A stretch of 34,741 bases of DNA from CAYTTR01 sp964440805 (GCA_964440805.1 CAYTTR010000028.1:1-34741); one strand, 5' to 3'. Positions 25,846 through 34,605 are shown, counted from the first letter of the stretch. The notes: generated by a model not told the origin, from the sequence alone. Numbers and translations: made by a program.

Positions 25846-26973
25846 ATGAAAATTTCAGATATAGAGGTTATTGTTCTTCGCCAAAAAGAAGCAATACAAT
25901 CAATAGGAGACAGCACCCAGGATGCAGTTGTAATTAAAGTTCACACTGACGAAGGATTAATTGGAATTGGTGAAGTGGCTTCATCGCCTTATGTAGTGGA
26001 AGCTGTTATAAATGCGCCCATTTCTAAATACCTCTGTTGTGGACTTAAAAAAATCTGTTTAGGCCAGGATCCTCTGGAAATCGAAAAAATTTGGAATGAT
26101 ATGTATGAGCAAAGCTCCTGGTTTGGTCTTAGGGGAGCCGCTATTCATGCAATGAGTGGAATTGATATGGCCCTCTGGGATATTAAAGGAAAAGCTTTAA
26201 ATCAGCCAGTTTATAAACTTCTGGGGGGAGCTTTTCATAATAAAATAAGAGCCTATGCCAGCGTCCTTTTTCCCAATACTCCAGAAGAGATAAGGTCAAT
26301 GGTCAAAGATTACGTCCAAAAAGGATTCACTGCCATAAAATTTGGTTGGGGAAAATTTGGGAAGGTTCCCCGAGATGACATTCAGCTGGTAAAAGCAGCG
26401 CGAGAAGCGGCTGGAAATGAGATTCTTATTATGGTTGATGCTGGGGGGTGCTTCAAGGATGTTACTTTGGCCATTGAACAGGCTTCAGCTTTAGAGAAAT
26501 ATGATGTGTATTTTTTTGAAGAACCTTTTCCTCCTGATAAGATATCTTCTCTTGCCAAGTTGACTCAATCGACCCGTTTAAGAATAGCTACGGGTGAAAG
26601 ACTTGCCACAAGATATTCATTTGAAGATCTTATAGTAAGAGGTAAAGTTGATATAATCCAACCTGATGTTGGAAGAGTTGGAGGAATTTCTGAGTTTATG
26701 AAAGTGGCATTAATTGCCAAACAATATGGAATAGCTTGTATTCCTCATGCCTGGAGTAGTGACATTTTGCTAGCTGCAACTTTGCATGTCAATGCTTCTA
26801 TTCCTAACGGTGGAATTCTTCAAGAGTTCTGCCTTTCTGGAAGACCTTTAAGAAAAGACTTGACCAAGATTCCAATTCAGCAGAAGGATGGTTACATATC
26901 CATTCCAGATAGACCAGGACTTGGAGTAGAGCTTAATGAAGAGACTATAAAAAACTTTAGGATTAATATATAA
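25846..26973 (+). CDS. Enolase-superfamily (mandelate racemase-like) dehydratase or epimerase
   Basis: A 375-residue protein starting at an ATG after AAAGGAGA. It has an N-terminal capping domain and a modified TIM barrel. Metal ligands are Asp198 (MVDAGG), Glu225 (FFEEP) and Glu251 (TGERLATR). The mandelate-racemase-type His-Asp dyad is Asp274 (IQPDVGRVGG) and His301 (IPHAWSSD). At the second strand, where racemases have KxK, it reads Lys165-Phe-Gly (AIKFGWG), so the second lysine base is absent. That favours a dehydratase or a one-base mechanism over a two-base racemase, but does not fix the substrate. Placed between the TRAP receptor and permease genes, it probably acts on the imported compound. 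Confidence 0.85.
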   Translation: MKISDIEVIVLRQKEAIQSIGDSTQDAVVIKVHTDEGLIGIGEVASSPYVVEAVINAPISKYLCCGLKKICLGQDPLEIEKIWNDMYEQSSWFGLRGAAIHAMSGIDMALWDIKGKALNQPVYKLLGGAFHNKIRAYASVLFPNTPEEIRSMVKDYVQKGFTAIKFGWGKFGKVPRDDIQLVKAAREAAGNEILIMVDAGGCFKDVTLAIEQASALEKYDVYFFEEPFPPDKISSLAKLTQSTRLRIATGERLATRYSFEDLIVRGKVDIIQPDVGRVGGISEFMKVALIAKQYGIACIPHAWSSDILLAATLHVNASIPNGGILQEFCLSGRPLRKDLTKIPIQQKDGYISIPDRPGLGVELNEETIKNFRINI

Positions 26974-26998
26974 ATGGTCAAATAAGAAGGTAATATCT

Positions 26999-28900
26999 AT
27001 GGTGATCCGAAAACTCAGCGGCATCCCTGCCAAAATCGTTAAGGTTATTTGTGTTACAGTTAGTCTTCTTGTTTTTTATACAGCATTTAAAGGAACATTT
27101 CCTCCCCTCATCCAGAGGGCAGGATTTCTGATGTTTATGGTTCCTCTAATTCTGCTTCTCTATCCAAGGTCAAAAAGATCACCAACTGATAAAATCCCCA
27201 TTTCTGACATTGGACAAGCGATTCTTGCCATTGCCGCTTATGGCTGGATCATAGTTGATTATGGGCGCATATCTTCCAGGATAAAGTATGTAGATCCAGT
27301 CACAATTACTGATTTAATTTTAGGTACTCTTGCTACTTTGTTTATTCTTGAGGCCACGAGAAGGACCTTAGGTTGGATTCTCGTTGTGATAACCTCAATA
27401 TTTATTGCTTATACCTTTATAGGTCCCTACCTTACAGGAATCTTGAGTTTTAAAAAAATATCATACAGCATTTTTATTGAACAATTTTATTTAGTTCCAG
27501 AAGGGTTATTCAATATAATGACAGGACTAGCCGCAACTTTTTTATTTACTTTTGTTGCTTTTGGGACATTCCTTAGAATTTCAGGTGCTGATAGATATTA
27601 TATGGACCTATGTCTTGCGGTAGCAGGGAAAACACCGGGTGGAGCGGCAAAAGTAGCGGTCTTTAGTGCGGCACTAATGGGGACATTAACGGGTAGTACA
27701 ATTTCTAATGTAGTGACCGTGGGAACACTTACAATTCCTATGATGAAAAGGAGTGGCTTCAAAGCTCGAGAGGCAGCCGCTATCACTACAGCCGCTTCTA
27801 CAGGAGGAGCTGTTACTCCTCCCATAATGGGAGCTGGCGTTTTTGTTATGGCTGCTATTACGGGAATTCCTCTTTTAACGATTATTAAATTTTCAATTAT
27901 ACCAGCAATCATATATTTTGCATCCATATATATATTTATTGAAATAAGGGCCAAAAAATATGGACTCAAGGGGCTTTCTAAAAATGAGCTTCCCAGTCTA
28001 AAAGAGGCTTTTAAAAAGAGTTTTCATCTTTTTATTCCTCTAATTGTCTTGGTTGTTTTATTAGTCATAGGCCGGACTCCTTTTGTTTCCAGTGCAAGCA
28101 CTACTGTTTTAATTGTCATCTGTAGTTTTTTCAGAAAAGAAACGCGGATGGGACCTAAAAAAATCTTAAATTCTCTTGAAGCGAGCGCTAAAAACATGTT
28201 AATCATAACCGCAGTTTCTGCCTGTGCGGCCGCTATAATGGGAGTCATTACCCTTACTGGTCTAATCATGAAAATCACCTCAATCATAATTGTTGTTTCT
28301 CATGGTCAGCTTGTCTTAGCTCTTGCTCTGCTAGGCATAATATCTTTAATCATAGGGATGGGTATGCCTATCACGCTTTCCTATATATTAGTTTCTACTC
28401 TTGGCGCTCCCGCTTTAACCCATTTAGGGGTGAGTCTTCTGGCTGCTCATCTGGCTATTTTTTGGTTCAGTCAAAATTCGACTATAACTCCCCCTGTCTG
28501 TATGACTGCATTTGTGGCAGCTGAAATCGCTCAAGAACCAAGGTTCATGAAAGTCGGATTTTCTACCCTAAATATTGCAAAAATGCTTTATTTAATTCCT
28601 TTTCTATTTGTTTTTACTCCTTTAGTAAGTGAGAACGTTTGGGGGCCTATTCAGGTCCTGTTACAGACCTTGCCGTTGTTGATACTGATTGCTATCCTTA
28701 TGGACAGATATTTTCTTACTCATCTTAAAAAATTGGAGTTTGTTTTAGTCAGCCTATCTTCTTTGTTTTTTGGATTAGCCATATTCGTCAATGATATTAT
28801 TTTTATACTCGTTTTTTCTAGTATTGGATTGATAACTGCCCTAATGCTAGTCTATAGTCAGAAAAAAATAATTAGACTTCAAAAGAGACAAGCTAAGTAA
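26999..28900 (+). CDS. TRAP transporter fused permease (4TM/12TM, DctQM type)
   Basis: A 633-residue integral membrane protein starting at an ATG after AGAAGG. Several N-terminal transmembrane segments corresponding to DctQ are fused to a DctM-like large subunit. The DctM signature region is seen as ALMGTLTGSTISNVVTVGT, AAAITTAASTGGAVTPPIMG and IIGMGMPITLSYILVS. Fused permeases pair with TAXI receptors, and one is encoded at 24835-25827, so the two form a secondary importer driven by an ion gradient. The enolase-superfamily gene sits between them in the same operon. Confidence 0.9.
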   Translation: MVIRKLSGIPAKIVKVICVTVSLLVFYTAFKGTFPPLIQRAGFLMFMVPLILLLYPRSKRSPTDKIPISDIGQAILAIAAYGWIIVDYGRISSRIKYVDPVTITDLILGTLATLFILEATRRTLGWILVVITSIFIAYTFIGPYLTGILSFKKISYSIFIEQFYLVPEGLFNIMTGLAATFLFTFVAFGTFLRISGADRYYMDLCLAVAGKTPGGAAKVAVFSAALMGTLTGSTISNVVTVGTLTIPMMKRSGFKAREAAAITTAASTGGAVTPPIMGAGVFVMAAITGIPLLTIIKFSIIPAIIYFASIYIFIEIRAKKYGLKGLSKNELPSLKEAFKKSFHLFIPLIVLVVLLVIGRTPFVSSASTTVLIVICSFFRKETRMGPKKILNSLEASAKNMLIITAVSACAAAIMGVITLTGLIMKITSIIIVVSHGQLVLALALLGIISLIIGMGMPITLSYILVSTLGAPALTHLGVSLLAAHLAIFWFSQNSTITPPVCMTAFVAAEIAQEPRFMKVGFSTLNIAKMLYLIPFLFVFTPLVSENVWGPIQVLLQTLPLLILIAILMDRYFLTHLKKLEFVLVSLSSLFFGLAIFVNDIIFILVFSSIGLITALMLVYSQKKIIRLQKRQAK

Positions 28901-28960
28901 AATAATATATACGTCAATAAACTAAAATGGTTTTACCTTCAGCACTCAAAGGAAATAATA

Positions 28961-30067
28961 TTGCAAAAAACTGATATTCTTATAATCGGCGGCGGTGTTA
29001 TTGGAACATGTACTGCATATTATTTTTCGAAACAGAATATTGATGTAACTCTGATTGAAAGAGGGGAAGTTGGATGTGAAGCCTCAACAGCAAATGCTGG
29101 AACATTAGCTATCCAAAACAAGGATAGAAAAACGATTTCATTGGCACGAGAAGGAGTAAAAGAATGGAATGAACTGCAGGTGGAACTCGATGAGGAACTT
29201 GAGTTTCACCAGCCAGGCGGGTTGAGAATTGCTGAAAATAGACAGCAGTTTGATTCTCTTCGCCAGGCGGTAAAAATTCAAAGAGAAAAAGGGTTGGAGT
29301 TAGAATTACTGTCTCAAAGAGAGCTCATAGAAATAGCGCCTTATTTGGGTCAGACAGTTACAGGTGCTTCTTTTTGCTATGAAGATTCTCGTATTAATCC
29401 CTTGCGTTGTGTTGCGGCACTTAAAAAAGCCATTGTAAGTAAAGGAGTGAAATTACATCTCTATGAAAAAGTGATATCTATCCAGATTGTCCAAAATGAT
29501 AAATACTTAATTCAGACTACAAAGGGACAGTATCAAACTTCTTATTTAATTAACTGCGCTGGAGTGTGGTCAAAAAATATTTTTCGAATGGTCAACCTAA
29601 ATTTTCCCATTACTCTTTCTCCTCAGCAAGCTATGGTTACTGAACGAATTCCAACACTGTTTCCTCATATTATTAGCCACATAAAAGGAAAATTAACTCT
29701 CAAACAAGTAGAAAGCGGAAATATTCTTATTGGGGGAGGATGGGAGGGCTTTGGTGACCTTGACAGCAATTCCAGAAATATAAGTTATGAAAGTATGAAA
29801 GGTAATATTCAGATTGCTTGCCGGGTGATTCCTAGTCTGGAGTCTATAAATCTTATCCGGTGTTGGATAGGGGCTGAAGGAAGAACACCAGACCGATTAC
29901 CCCTTTTGGGAAAATTGAAACATCTTCCCGGATTCTATACAGCCTGTTGTGCTAAAGGCGGATTTACTCTTGGACCTGCTTTAGCTAAAATAATAACAAA
30001 ATTGATTTTAACTGGAAAATCCCATTTCCTTCTTTCTGATTTTGATATTAACAGATTTGTTGCATAG
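28961..30067 (+). CDS. FAD-dependent DAO-family oxidoreductase (HcnC / opine oxidase subunit B-like)
   Basis: A 368-residue flavoprotein starting at TTG 28961, seven bases after AAAGGA. The N-terminal FAD motif is DILIIGGGVIGTCTAYYF. The flavin-proximal loop is EASTANAGTLAIQ, close to the ASxANAGxLHVQ pattern of the beta subunits of HcnC, opine oxidase and D-hydroxyproline dehydrogenase. The C-terminus has CWIGAEGRTPDRLPLLG and FYTACCAKGGFTLGPALA. These enzymes oxidise the C-N bond of amino or imino acids. The alpha- and gamma-type partners are about 25 kb away at 2310-3993, so the complex would be encoded in two pieces. It is the last gene of the TRAP operon, ending just before the insertion element. 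Confidence 0.85.
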   Translation: MQKTDILIIGGGVIGTCTAYYFSKQNIDVTLIERGEVGCEASTANAGTLAIQNKDRKTISLAREGVKEWNELQVELDEELEFHQPGGLRIAENRQQFDSLRQAVKIQREKGLELELLSQRELIEIAPYLGQTVTGASFCYEDSRINPLRCVAALKKAIVSKGVKLHLYEKVISIQIVQNDKYLIQTTKGQYQTSYLINCAGVWSKNIFRMVNLNFPITLSPQQAMVTERIPTLFPHIISHIKGKLTLKQVESGNILIGGGWEGFGDLDSNSRNISYESMKGNIQIACRVIPSLESINLIRCWIGAEGRTPDRLPLLGKLKHLPGFYTACCAKGGFTLGPALAKIITKLILTGKSHFLLSDFDINRFVA

Positions 30068-30107
30068 AAAAATTATTGGAACCATTATTTTTTGTATATT
30101 TTGTATT

Positions 30108-30125
30108 GTTATTTTCTGAAATAAC
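30108..30125. other. Hairpin at the left edge of the insertion element
   Basis: GTTATTT and AAATAAC form a perfect 7-bp stem around TCTG, 41 bases after the stop of the DAO-family gene. There is no U-tract after it on either strand, so it is at most a weak terminator or an RNA 3' end stabiliser. Confidence 0.3.
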
Positions 30126-30384
30126 TGGAAGGATATATCCCGGATATTCGGATAAAGTCTGGATAAGAGGAAAAAGAGGGAAAAAACAGTCATAGACAAC
30201 CGTCTTTTTGGAAGGAGAAGGTTTTTTGAAGGCAAATACTACCATAAGGAGTGTGGTTAGCGAGGTTTTTTGGCCACGAACAGGTTGAAATCTCAATCTT
30301 GTGAGAATTCGGCCTTGAGGATGCAAATGGAAGGATATTGAGACCGTTTATCTAAAGTCTCAGCTCCACCGATGAGATCCGAAG

Positions 30385-31608
30385 CTATTGGAACACTCGA
30401 TGAAACACATAGATGTAGCGGTAATGGTTGGAGAGGCGAAGAACAGTTCGGAGGGCGTGATGGGCGAGCACACCGGCTATGTTGATCAACCTGAAGCGCA
30501 ACTGTTTGATCCGCAACCGCCACCAGGAACGTTGCAAATGAGCATACTTGAAGAGTTCGACCAGGTTGTAGGCAAGAAGCTGGAGTTGGAAAAAGACAGA
30601 GTTGGCCAGGAATTCTTCCGAGAGGATATGGTCGAGGGCATAACTTTTTTTGAGTTCCCGGATGAGGTTTTCTGCATTGGGGCGCTCCCTGTAGAAGCGG
30701 AAAACCTGGTGGGCCGACCAATCGGTGTTGGTGATACAGAGGCGATAGGTGTATTCAAACTCAGAAAAGAGAGCTTTTTATTCGTTTCGTTTGCGGACCA
30801 CCACCAGCCGGTAGGCCGCTTCCTCTTTTTCCGGACCAACAAAATGGAGGGCTTCTCCCACTTCTTCCTCTTGTCTACCTCCTCGAAGCCTTTCCCAATG
30901 CTCTATTCTTTGGACTATCTGGAAGATAGGCTCCGATTCCCGGCCGGCTATGACAAAGTCTATGGCTTCTCTATCTCAATAGTCCATGAGCTTGGGGTTG
31001 TAGCCAGCCGAATCCGAGCGCAGCAAGATTTTGAGCTTAGGAAGATGCTGGTGCAGGTAGTGGTGGATTTTCCGCACCAGGCTCAGGTTGTGCGATTGAG
31101 GAGTCGCATTCCCGGGACGAAACACAGAAAAAACGTCCAGGCTCATCCCGGCCACCCGCACCTCGCTCTCAATAAGCATCGTGTCGATATACAATACCAC
31201 CCGCCTGAGCTTACGGAGCCGCAAAGCTCGCACCACAAGCCGCATCCCACACTCGGCCAGACGATGAATGTCCCTCTGGCGCAGCCGCCGGGAAAGCTCT
31301 GCCAGCGTGTTCGGCCGGGGAAACCTTTCCATACGCAGCAGTGCCCGCAGGCCCGGATCAGCCCGCAGAAGATCAATGTTCGACAAGCGGTCGCCTCCCT
31401 TGATGATCATCTGAAGAAACGAAAGAATCTTGGCCGAGACCGAATAGCCACGATTCCGCCTTTTCAGATGAGAAAAACAAAACTCCAGATGCTTGTCCAA
31501 TCTGATATCTCCAGCAAAGCTCATCAGCAGGGCCAGACCGCAAGAGGCGGTGACTTTAGTTCTCCGGAGGGTTCCGAGTTTGAAATTTTGAATGTTTTGG
31601 CGTATCAT
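30385..31608 (-). pseudogene. IS1380-family transposase, disrupted by two stops and an internal deletion
   Basis: Starting at ATG 31608 after AGGAGG, one reading frame runs for 408 codons to TAG at 30385, including two in-frame stops. The N-terminal part (VTASCGLALL, LLRMERFPRPNTLAELSRRL, YIDTMLIESE) and the C-terminal part (FRFYRERPNAENLIRELKK, FFQLQLLAYNL, RLINIAGVLAHHALR) match the IS1380 DDE layout. TGA follows RSDSAGYNPKLMDY, and TAA follows VVVRKRNE. Between IESE and the LRPGN-like FRPGNA, roughly 25-35 residues of the usual core, including the expected YHPLL-type segment, seem to be missing. No frameshift is needed to join the pieces. It should be inactive. Confidence 0.8.
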
Positions 31609-31621
31609 GAAAACACCTCCT

Positions 31622-31648
31622 GGGGTTTCACCTGGATGGTGAAATCCC
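31622..31648. other. Hairpin between transposase start and right end of the IS
   Basis: TTTCACC (31626-31632) pairs with GGTGAAA (31638-31644) around TGGAT. Flanking GGGG/TCCC extends the stem to about 11 bp with one G-T wobble. It sits just upstream of the transposase Shine-Dalgarno and could limit transposase expression driven by outside transcription. The function is inferred from position. Confidence 0.45.
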
Positions 31649-31875
31649 TATGTTTTTTTAACATCATCTCTATTTTGCCAGTTTTCTGGGGTAATAGAGG
31701 CTTCTTTTTTTATCCGAGAATAAATTTATTCCCGGTTATCCGAATATCCGGGAGGTATATCCATTAGATTGACATCGATTTTCTGGTATGATAAAAGTTA
31801 TTCTATTAAATCACTTATATTTAAGACTGCAATAAAACATAATATAGTGAATGAATTCTATAAAAAGGAGGAAAG

Positions 31876-32589
31876 TTGAACAATAAAAAAAACAAAAACT
31901 TTAAGTACCCTCCTCCTCGTACCATGAGTGAATTTATTTACAATAATCTTAAAGATGTAATAATGAATAATGAGCTAAAAGCCAATCAAAGAATAAATGA
32001 GAAAGAAATAGCCGAAACTTTTCATGTCAGTCGAACGCCAGTTAGGGAAGCGGTGTTAAGATTAGCAGCAGAGGGATTCGTTCAAATTGATTCTTATAGG
32101 AGAGCAATGGTTAAAGAAATTACTTTCGAGGAATTAAGTGAGATTATTCAAGTTATGGGAGCTCTTGATAGATTAGCCATGGAACTGGTTATTGATAACC
32201 TTACTCCAAAGGATATAAAAAGATTAGAAGAAATTGTTAATAGAATGGAAAAATACTGTAAATTAAGATCTGTAGAAAACTTTATGAAATTGAACGTTTC
32301 TTTTCATAATGAGTTGTGGAAATCTGTCCCTAATAAATTTCTAAGAGAGATGCTATATCTGGCAAGAAATCATAAAGAAAGATATACTTATGCAAGACTA
32401 TATGCCTATCAGAAGTTAAATACTTTGGAAAAATCTATGAAGCAGCACAGAGATCTAATGAAAGCCATTAAATCTAAAGACAAAGAAAAATTGAAAGACC
32501 TTATAGTAAAACATAGAAACATCCTTTTAGAATCGGCTAAAAATAAGGAAAAATTGAAAAAATACATTATGACCGAAGAAAAATTGTAA
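31876..32589 (+). CDS. GntR-family transcriptional regulator, FCD subfamily
   Basis: A 237-residue protein starting at TTG 31876 after AAGGAGG. The N-terminal winged helix-turn-helix (about residues 18-80) has the GntR recognition region EIAETFHVSRTPVREAVLRL. The all-helical FCD effector domain keeps three of the four usual metal ligands, His144, His191 and His213, spaced as in the family. The first ligand of the usual D-x3-H motif is Asn140 (NVSFH), so metal affinity or effector response may be altered. FCD regulators typically sense carboxylates or amino acids made or used by neighbouring genes. It is the only DNA-binding regulator recognised in the window and the natural candidate for the 17-bp repeats. 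No clear copy of the repeat precedes its own gene. Confidence 0.9.
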   Translation: MNNKKNKNFKYPPPRTMSEFIYNNLKDVIMNNELKANQRINEKEIAETFHVSRTPVREAVLRLAAEGFVQIDSYRRAMVKEITFEELSEIIQVMGALDRLAMELVIDNLTPKDIKRLEEIVNRMEKYCKLRSVENFMKLNVSFHNELWKSVPNKFLREMLYLARNHKERYTYARLYAYQKLNTLEKSMKQHRDLMKAIKSKDKEKLKDLIVKHRNILLESAKNKEKLKKYIMTEEKL

Positions 32590-33195
32590 ATTCATTTTAT
32601 TCTCGTTGTTAGAAATTGAGAAATAAATTATCTGTTTTCATTTAATAACCTACCTTGCTTCATTAGGAAGATAAAATAATTTAATGATGAGGGAAAGGTT
32701 TAAGATGAACTCTCTCCGAATTTTTTTCCCCTTTAATTATTTTATTTTTAGGAGCTTTGTTTGGATGGAGCAAGGAAGTCATTTTTTGGGTAAATAGGAC
32801 AGGAGAGGGACCTTATTTTTCCCCGTCGGTTAAAAGAATGACAGGATGGCCATATTTATGTCTATAAACAGGCAGATGCTTTTGTAAAGCTTTATTATCC
32901 TCAGGGAAATATTGGACGAAAAATAATAGAAAAGGGCTAGTATCCCGGGAAAATCCAGGGGGCAAAGAAAGTCATCTTTTTTGGTTTATTTTGTTTAATT
33001 TGTATTAGGTGGACAGAATAAGATTATTTATTTTGCTATAAAATAAGCGGGTTTCAGCAGAATTAGCGAAAGCTTAAGGAAATTTATAAAAAATCCCTAT
33101 ATAATATTGAAGGAGAATGGAAATTTTACTGATAGAGGTTTTATCCCTCAAATTTTGATGTTACATTTTTTTTTAGGATTTATGAAAGAGGAAAA
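32590..33195. other. Intergenic region, about 600 bases, probably decayed sequence
   Basis: No intact gene is seen. Two overlapping open segments suggest a broken coding region. One frame at 32709-32867 reads LSEFFSPLIILFLGALFGW, then WVNRTGEGPYFSPSVKR. A second frame at 32845-32940 reads DGHIYVYKQADAFVKLYYPQ before TAG. They look like parts of one exported protein, but no family can be named. Farther right, TATAAT (33100-33105) may be a -10 for the isochorismatase-like gene, without a clear -35. Confidence 0.35.
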
Positions 33196-33789
33196 ATGCG
33201 CGAAGATTTCAAACTCGACAAAAACAAAGCCGCTCTCCTTATCATAGACATGCAGCGCCATTTCTGTGATCCTGAGAGCAATTTTTTTGTGCCGGAGTCG
33301 GACTTGCTGGCCGCAAAGCTGAAACCCCTGGTCGAGGCATTCAGCAGCTTTAACCGCCCCGTAATATTCACCCGCCATATTGATTCCGATGATCCAAATA
33401 ATCTAATGCTCCGTTGGTGGGGCGAAAAGATCAGATTGGATGACCCTATGAGCGACAATGTCGATGTTCTTGATAAAACTAAAGTCATCATAGTGCAAAA
33501 AGATCAATACGACGGCTTTCTCAATACTGATTTGGAAAAAATTCTCCGGGAAAAAGACATTCGCCAGGTTGTTGTCTGCTGTGTGTTGACCAATCTATGC
33601 TGCGAAACTACGGCCCGGAGTGCTTTCATGAGAGGATTTGAAGTATATTTTTTAAAAGACGGAACAGCCACTTTCAGTCAGGAAATGCACGAGGCTTCCT
33701 TATTAAATCTTGCCTACGGCTTTGGTGTGCTGACTACAATTGGAGAAGTAAGAGGGGGACGTTCCCCAAAGGGACACCTCTTCCCCTGA
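33196..33789 (+). CDS. Isochorismatase-family cysteine hydrolase
   Basis: A 197-residue protein starting at an ATG after AGAGGA. The catalytic triad is Asp18 (LLIIDMQ), Lys102 (VQKDQYDGF) and Cys135 (VLTNLCCETTARSAF). The length and the TTARSAF helix are typical of the isochorismatase/nicotinamidase superfamily. No specificity-defining motif for nicotinamidase or isochorismatase is obvious, so it is best called a generic amidohydrolase. Base composition is more GC-rich than the upstream operons. It is not obviously co-transcribed with the regulator, from which a 600-base decayed region separates it. Confidence 0.85.
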   Translation: MREDFKLDKNKAALLIIDMQRHFCDPESNFFVPESDLLAAKLKPLVEAFSSFNRPVIFTRHIDSDDPNNLMLRWWGEKIRLDDPMSDNVDVLDKTKVIIVQKDQYDGFLNTDLEKILREKDIRQVVVCCVLTNLCCETTARSAFMRGFEVYFLKDGTATFSQEMHEASLLNLAYGFGVLTTIGEVRGGRSPKGHLFP

Positions 33790-33844
33790 AGAAAAAGATT
33801 TAAAAGGGAGCCCTAACAATCTTACCGCAATGTGATTTGAGTTT

Positions 33845-34252
33845 TCAGATGATAAGGGGTTTCTTTCCCGCTTTTTTACGAATGGAATTAATGACCGGTA
33901 ATACTTTCGGATGAAATATCAATTTTCTTTCCAGTTTCTGCTTGCCGGGGAAATTAATCAGGGAAATTCCAATGAAAATGGTCAGTAATCCTTGGCCTGG
34001 AATAAAGAGCATGATAAATCCGGCTATGATGAAAACAAAACCCAGTATATTTTTCATTACCAAGGCAAAAATCCGAATGACGGGATACTTATGTTTGAAA
34101 AGCGATGTTCGATCTTCTTTGGCGAAATAGTCGGCAGGCATCCGTATCAGGATTAGCGGAATTATAAGTATTGTTCCGATAAAAGTAACCACTGAGATTG
34201 AACTCAGCCAGATAATCAAGGAGGAATATTCACGAATGAATTCTGCTATCAT
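33845..34252 (-). CDS. PGPGW-type putative transmembrane protein
   Basis: A 135-residue membrane protein with two or three hydrophobic segments (about residues 12-35 and 65-98). The signature MLFIPGQGLLTIFIGISLIN followed by FPGKQKLERKL matches the PGPGW family of small inner-membrane proteins of unknown function. The C-terminus is basic (SIRKKAGKKP), probably cytoplasmic. No good Shine-Dalgarno precedes ATG 34252, so the start is uncertain. It is convergent with the isochorismatase-like gene. Confidence 0.75.
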   Translation of the reverse strand: MIAEFIREYSSLIIWLSSISVVTFIGTILIIPLILIRMPADYFAKEDRTSLFKHKYPVIRIFALVMKNILGFVFIIAGFIMLFIPGQGLLTIFIGISLINFPGKQKLERKLIFHPKVLPVINSIRKKAGKKPLII

Positions 34253-34269
34253 TTAACGAATAATATACA

Positions 34270-34605
34270 CTAAAGCTGGATACTCTTTGAAGCCATAAAT
34301 TGAAAAGTGAAGCAAAACTTCAAGGAAGATGGGTATGCCTTAAGTCTATCAGGTGATATCTTGTATTTTGTCGTGAGTTCCATCACTACCGCTTCTGCCC
34401 TTGCCTTTGAAAGATTCATATTGTAATCAAGTGTGCCAACATTATCAGTATGTCCCACTACATAGAGCTTTAAATCTTTATTCTCCTGAAGGAGTTTTGC
34501 TATCTCTTTAATTGCTGGTTCAGATTCTGGATTTATATCTGCCTTGTCAAAGTCAAAATAGATTCCATAGACAGAGGCATGACCTGTTGCAGTTATATCA
34601 CTCAT
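34270..34605 (-). pseudogene. Truncated OmpA-family C-terminal domain
   Basis: The frame encodes an OmpA-like peptidoglycan-binding domain: GIYFDFDKADINPESEPAIK, LYVVGHTDNVGTLDYNMNLS, KARAEAVV and ISPDRLKAY. After KAY the family's YGVG...RAKNRRVEL ending is missing and is replaced by unrelated PSSLKFCFTF residues to a stop. Upstream the same frame continues only five codons (YAKSL) before TAA, although YAKSLMSDITATGHASVYGI reads as the interior of a longer protein. The N-terminal part is therefore lost or frame-shifted toward the window edge. Without the C-terminal arginine segment it is unlikely to bind peptidoglycan. Confidence 0.7.

Larger units (their letters stand above)
30131..31762 (-). 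mobile_element. Decayed IS1380-like insertion sequence
   Basis: CCCGGATATTCGGATAA (30139-30155) recurs exactly as its reverse complement at 31736-31752. Outside it, GGATATATCC on the left and the complement GGATATACCTCC on the right extend the inverted ends, giving an element of about 1.63 kb. Inside lies one broken transposase gene on the minus strand. The element is clearly GC-richer than the flanking genes, a sign of transfer. No convincing target-site duplication was found, so the exact boundaries are uncertain by several bases. Confidence 0.75.

Noticed and set aside
30090..30107. TTGTATATTTTGTATTG as an operator copy after the DAO-family gene
   Set aside because: Only the left arm fits, the right arm is not inverted, and no gene start follows.
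30293..30842. Two overlapping minus-strand frames in the left half of the IS
   Set aside because: They are in other frames than the transposase, whose own frame through this region matches IS1380 C-terminal sequence.
30388..31767. Long plus-strand open frame of 459 codons across the insertion element
   Set aside because: It is antisense to the transposase pseudogene, has no recognisable domain and no Shine-Dalgarno; GC-rich DNA creates long antisense frames.
33117..33158. 13-codon frame after AGGAGA
   Set aside because: The Shine-Dalgarno is too close to the ATG and the peptide is not recognisable.
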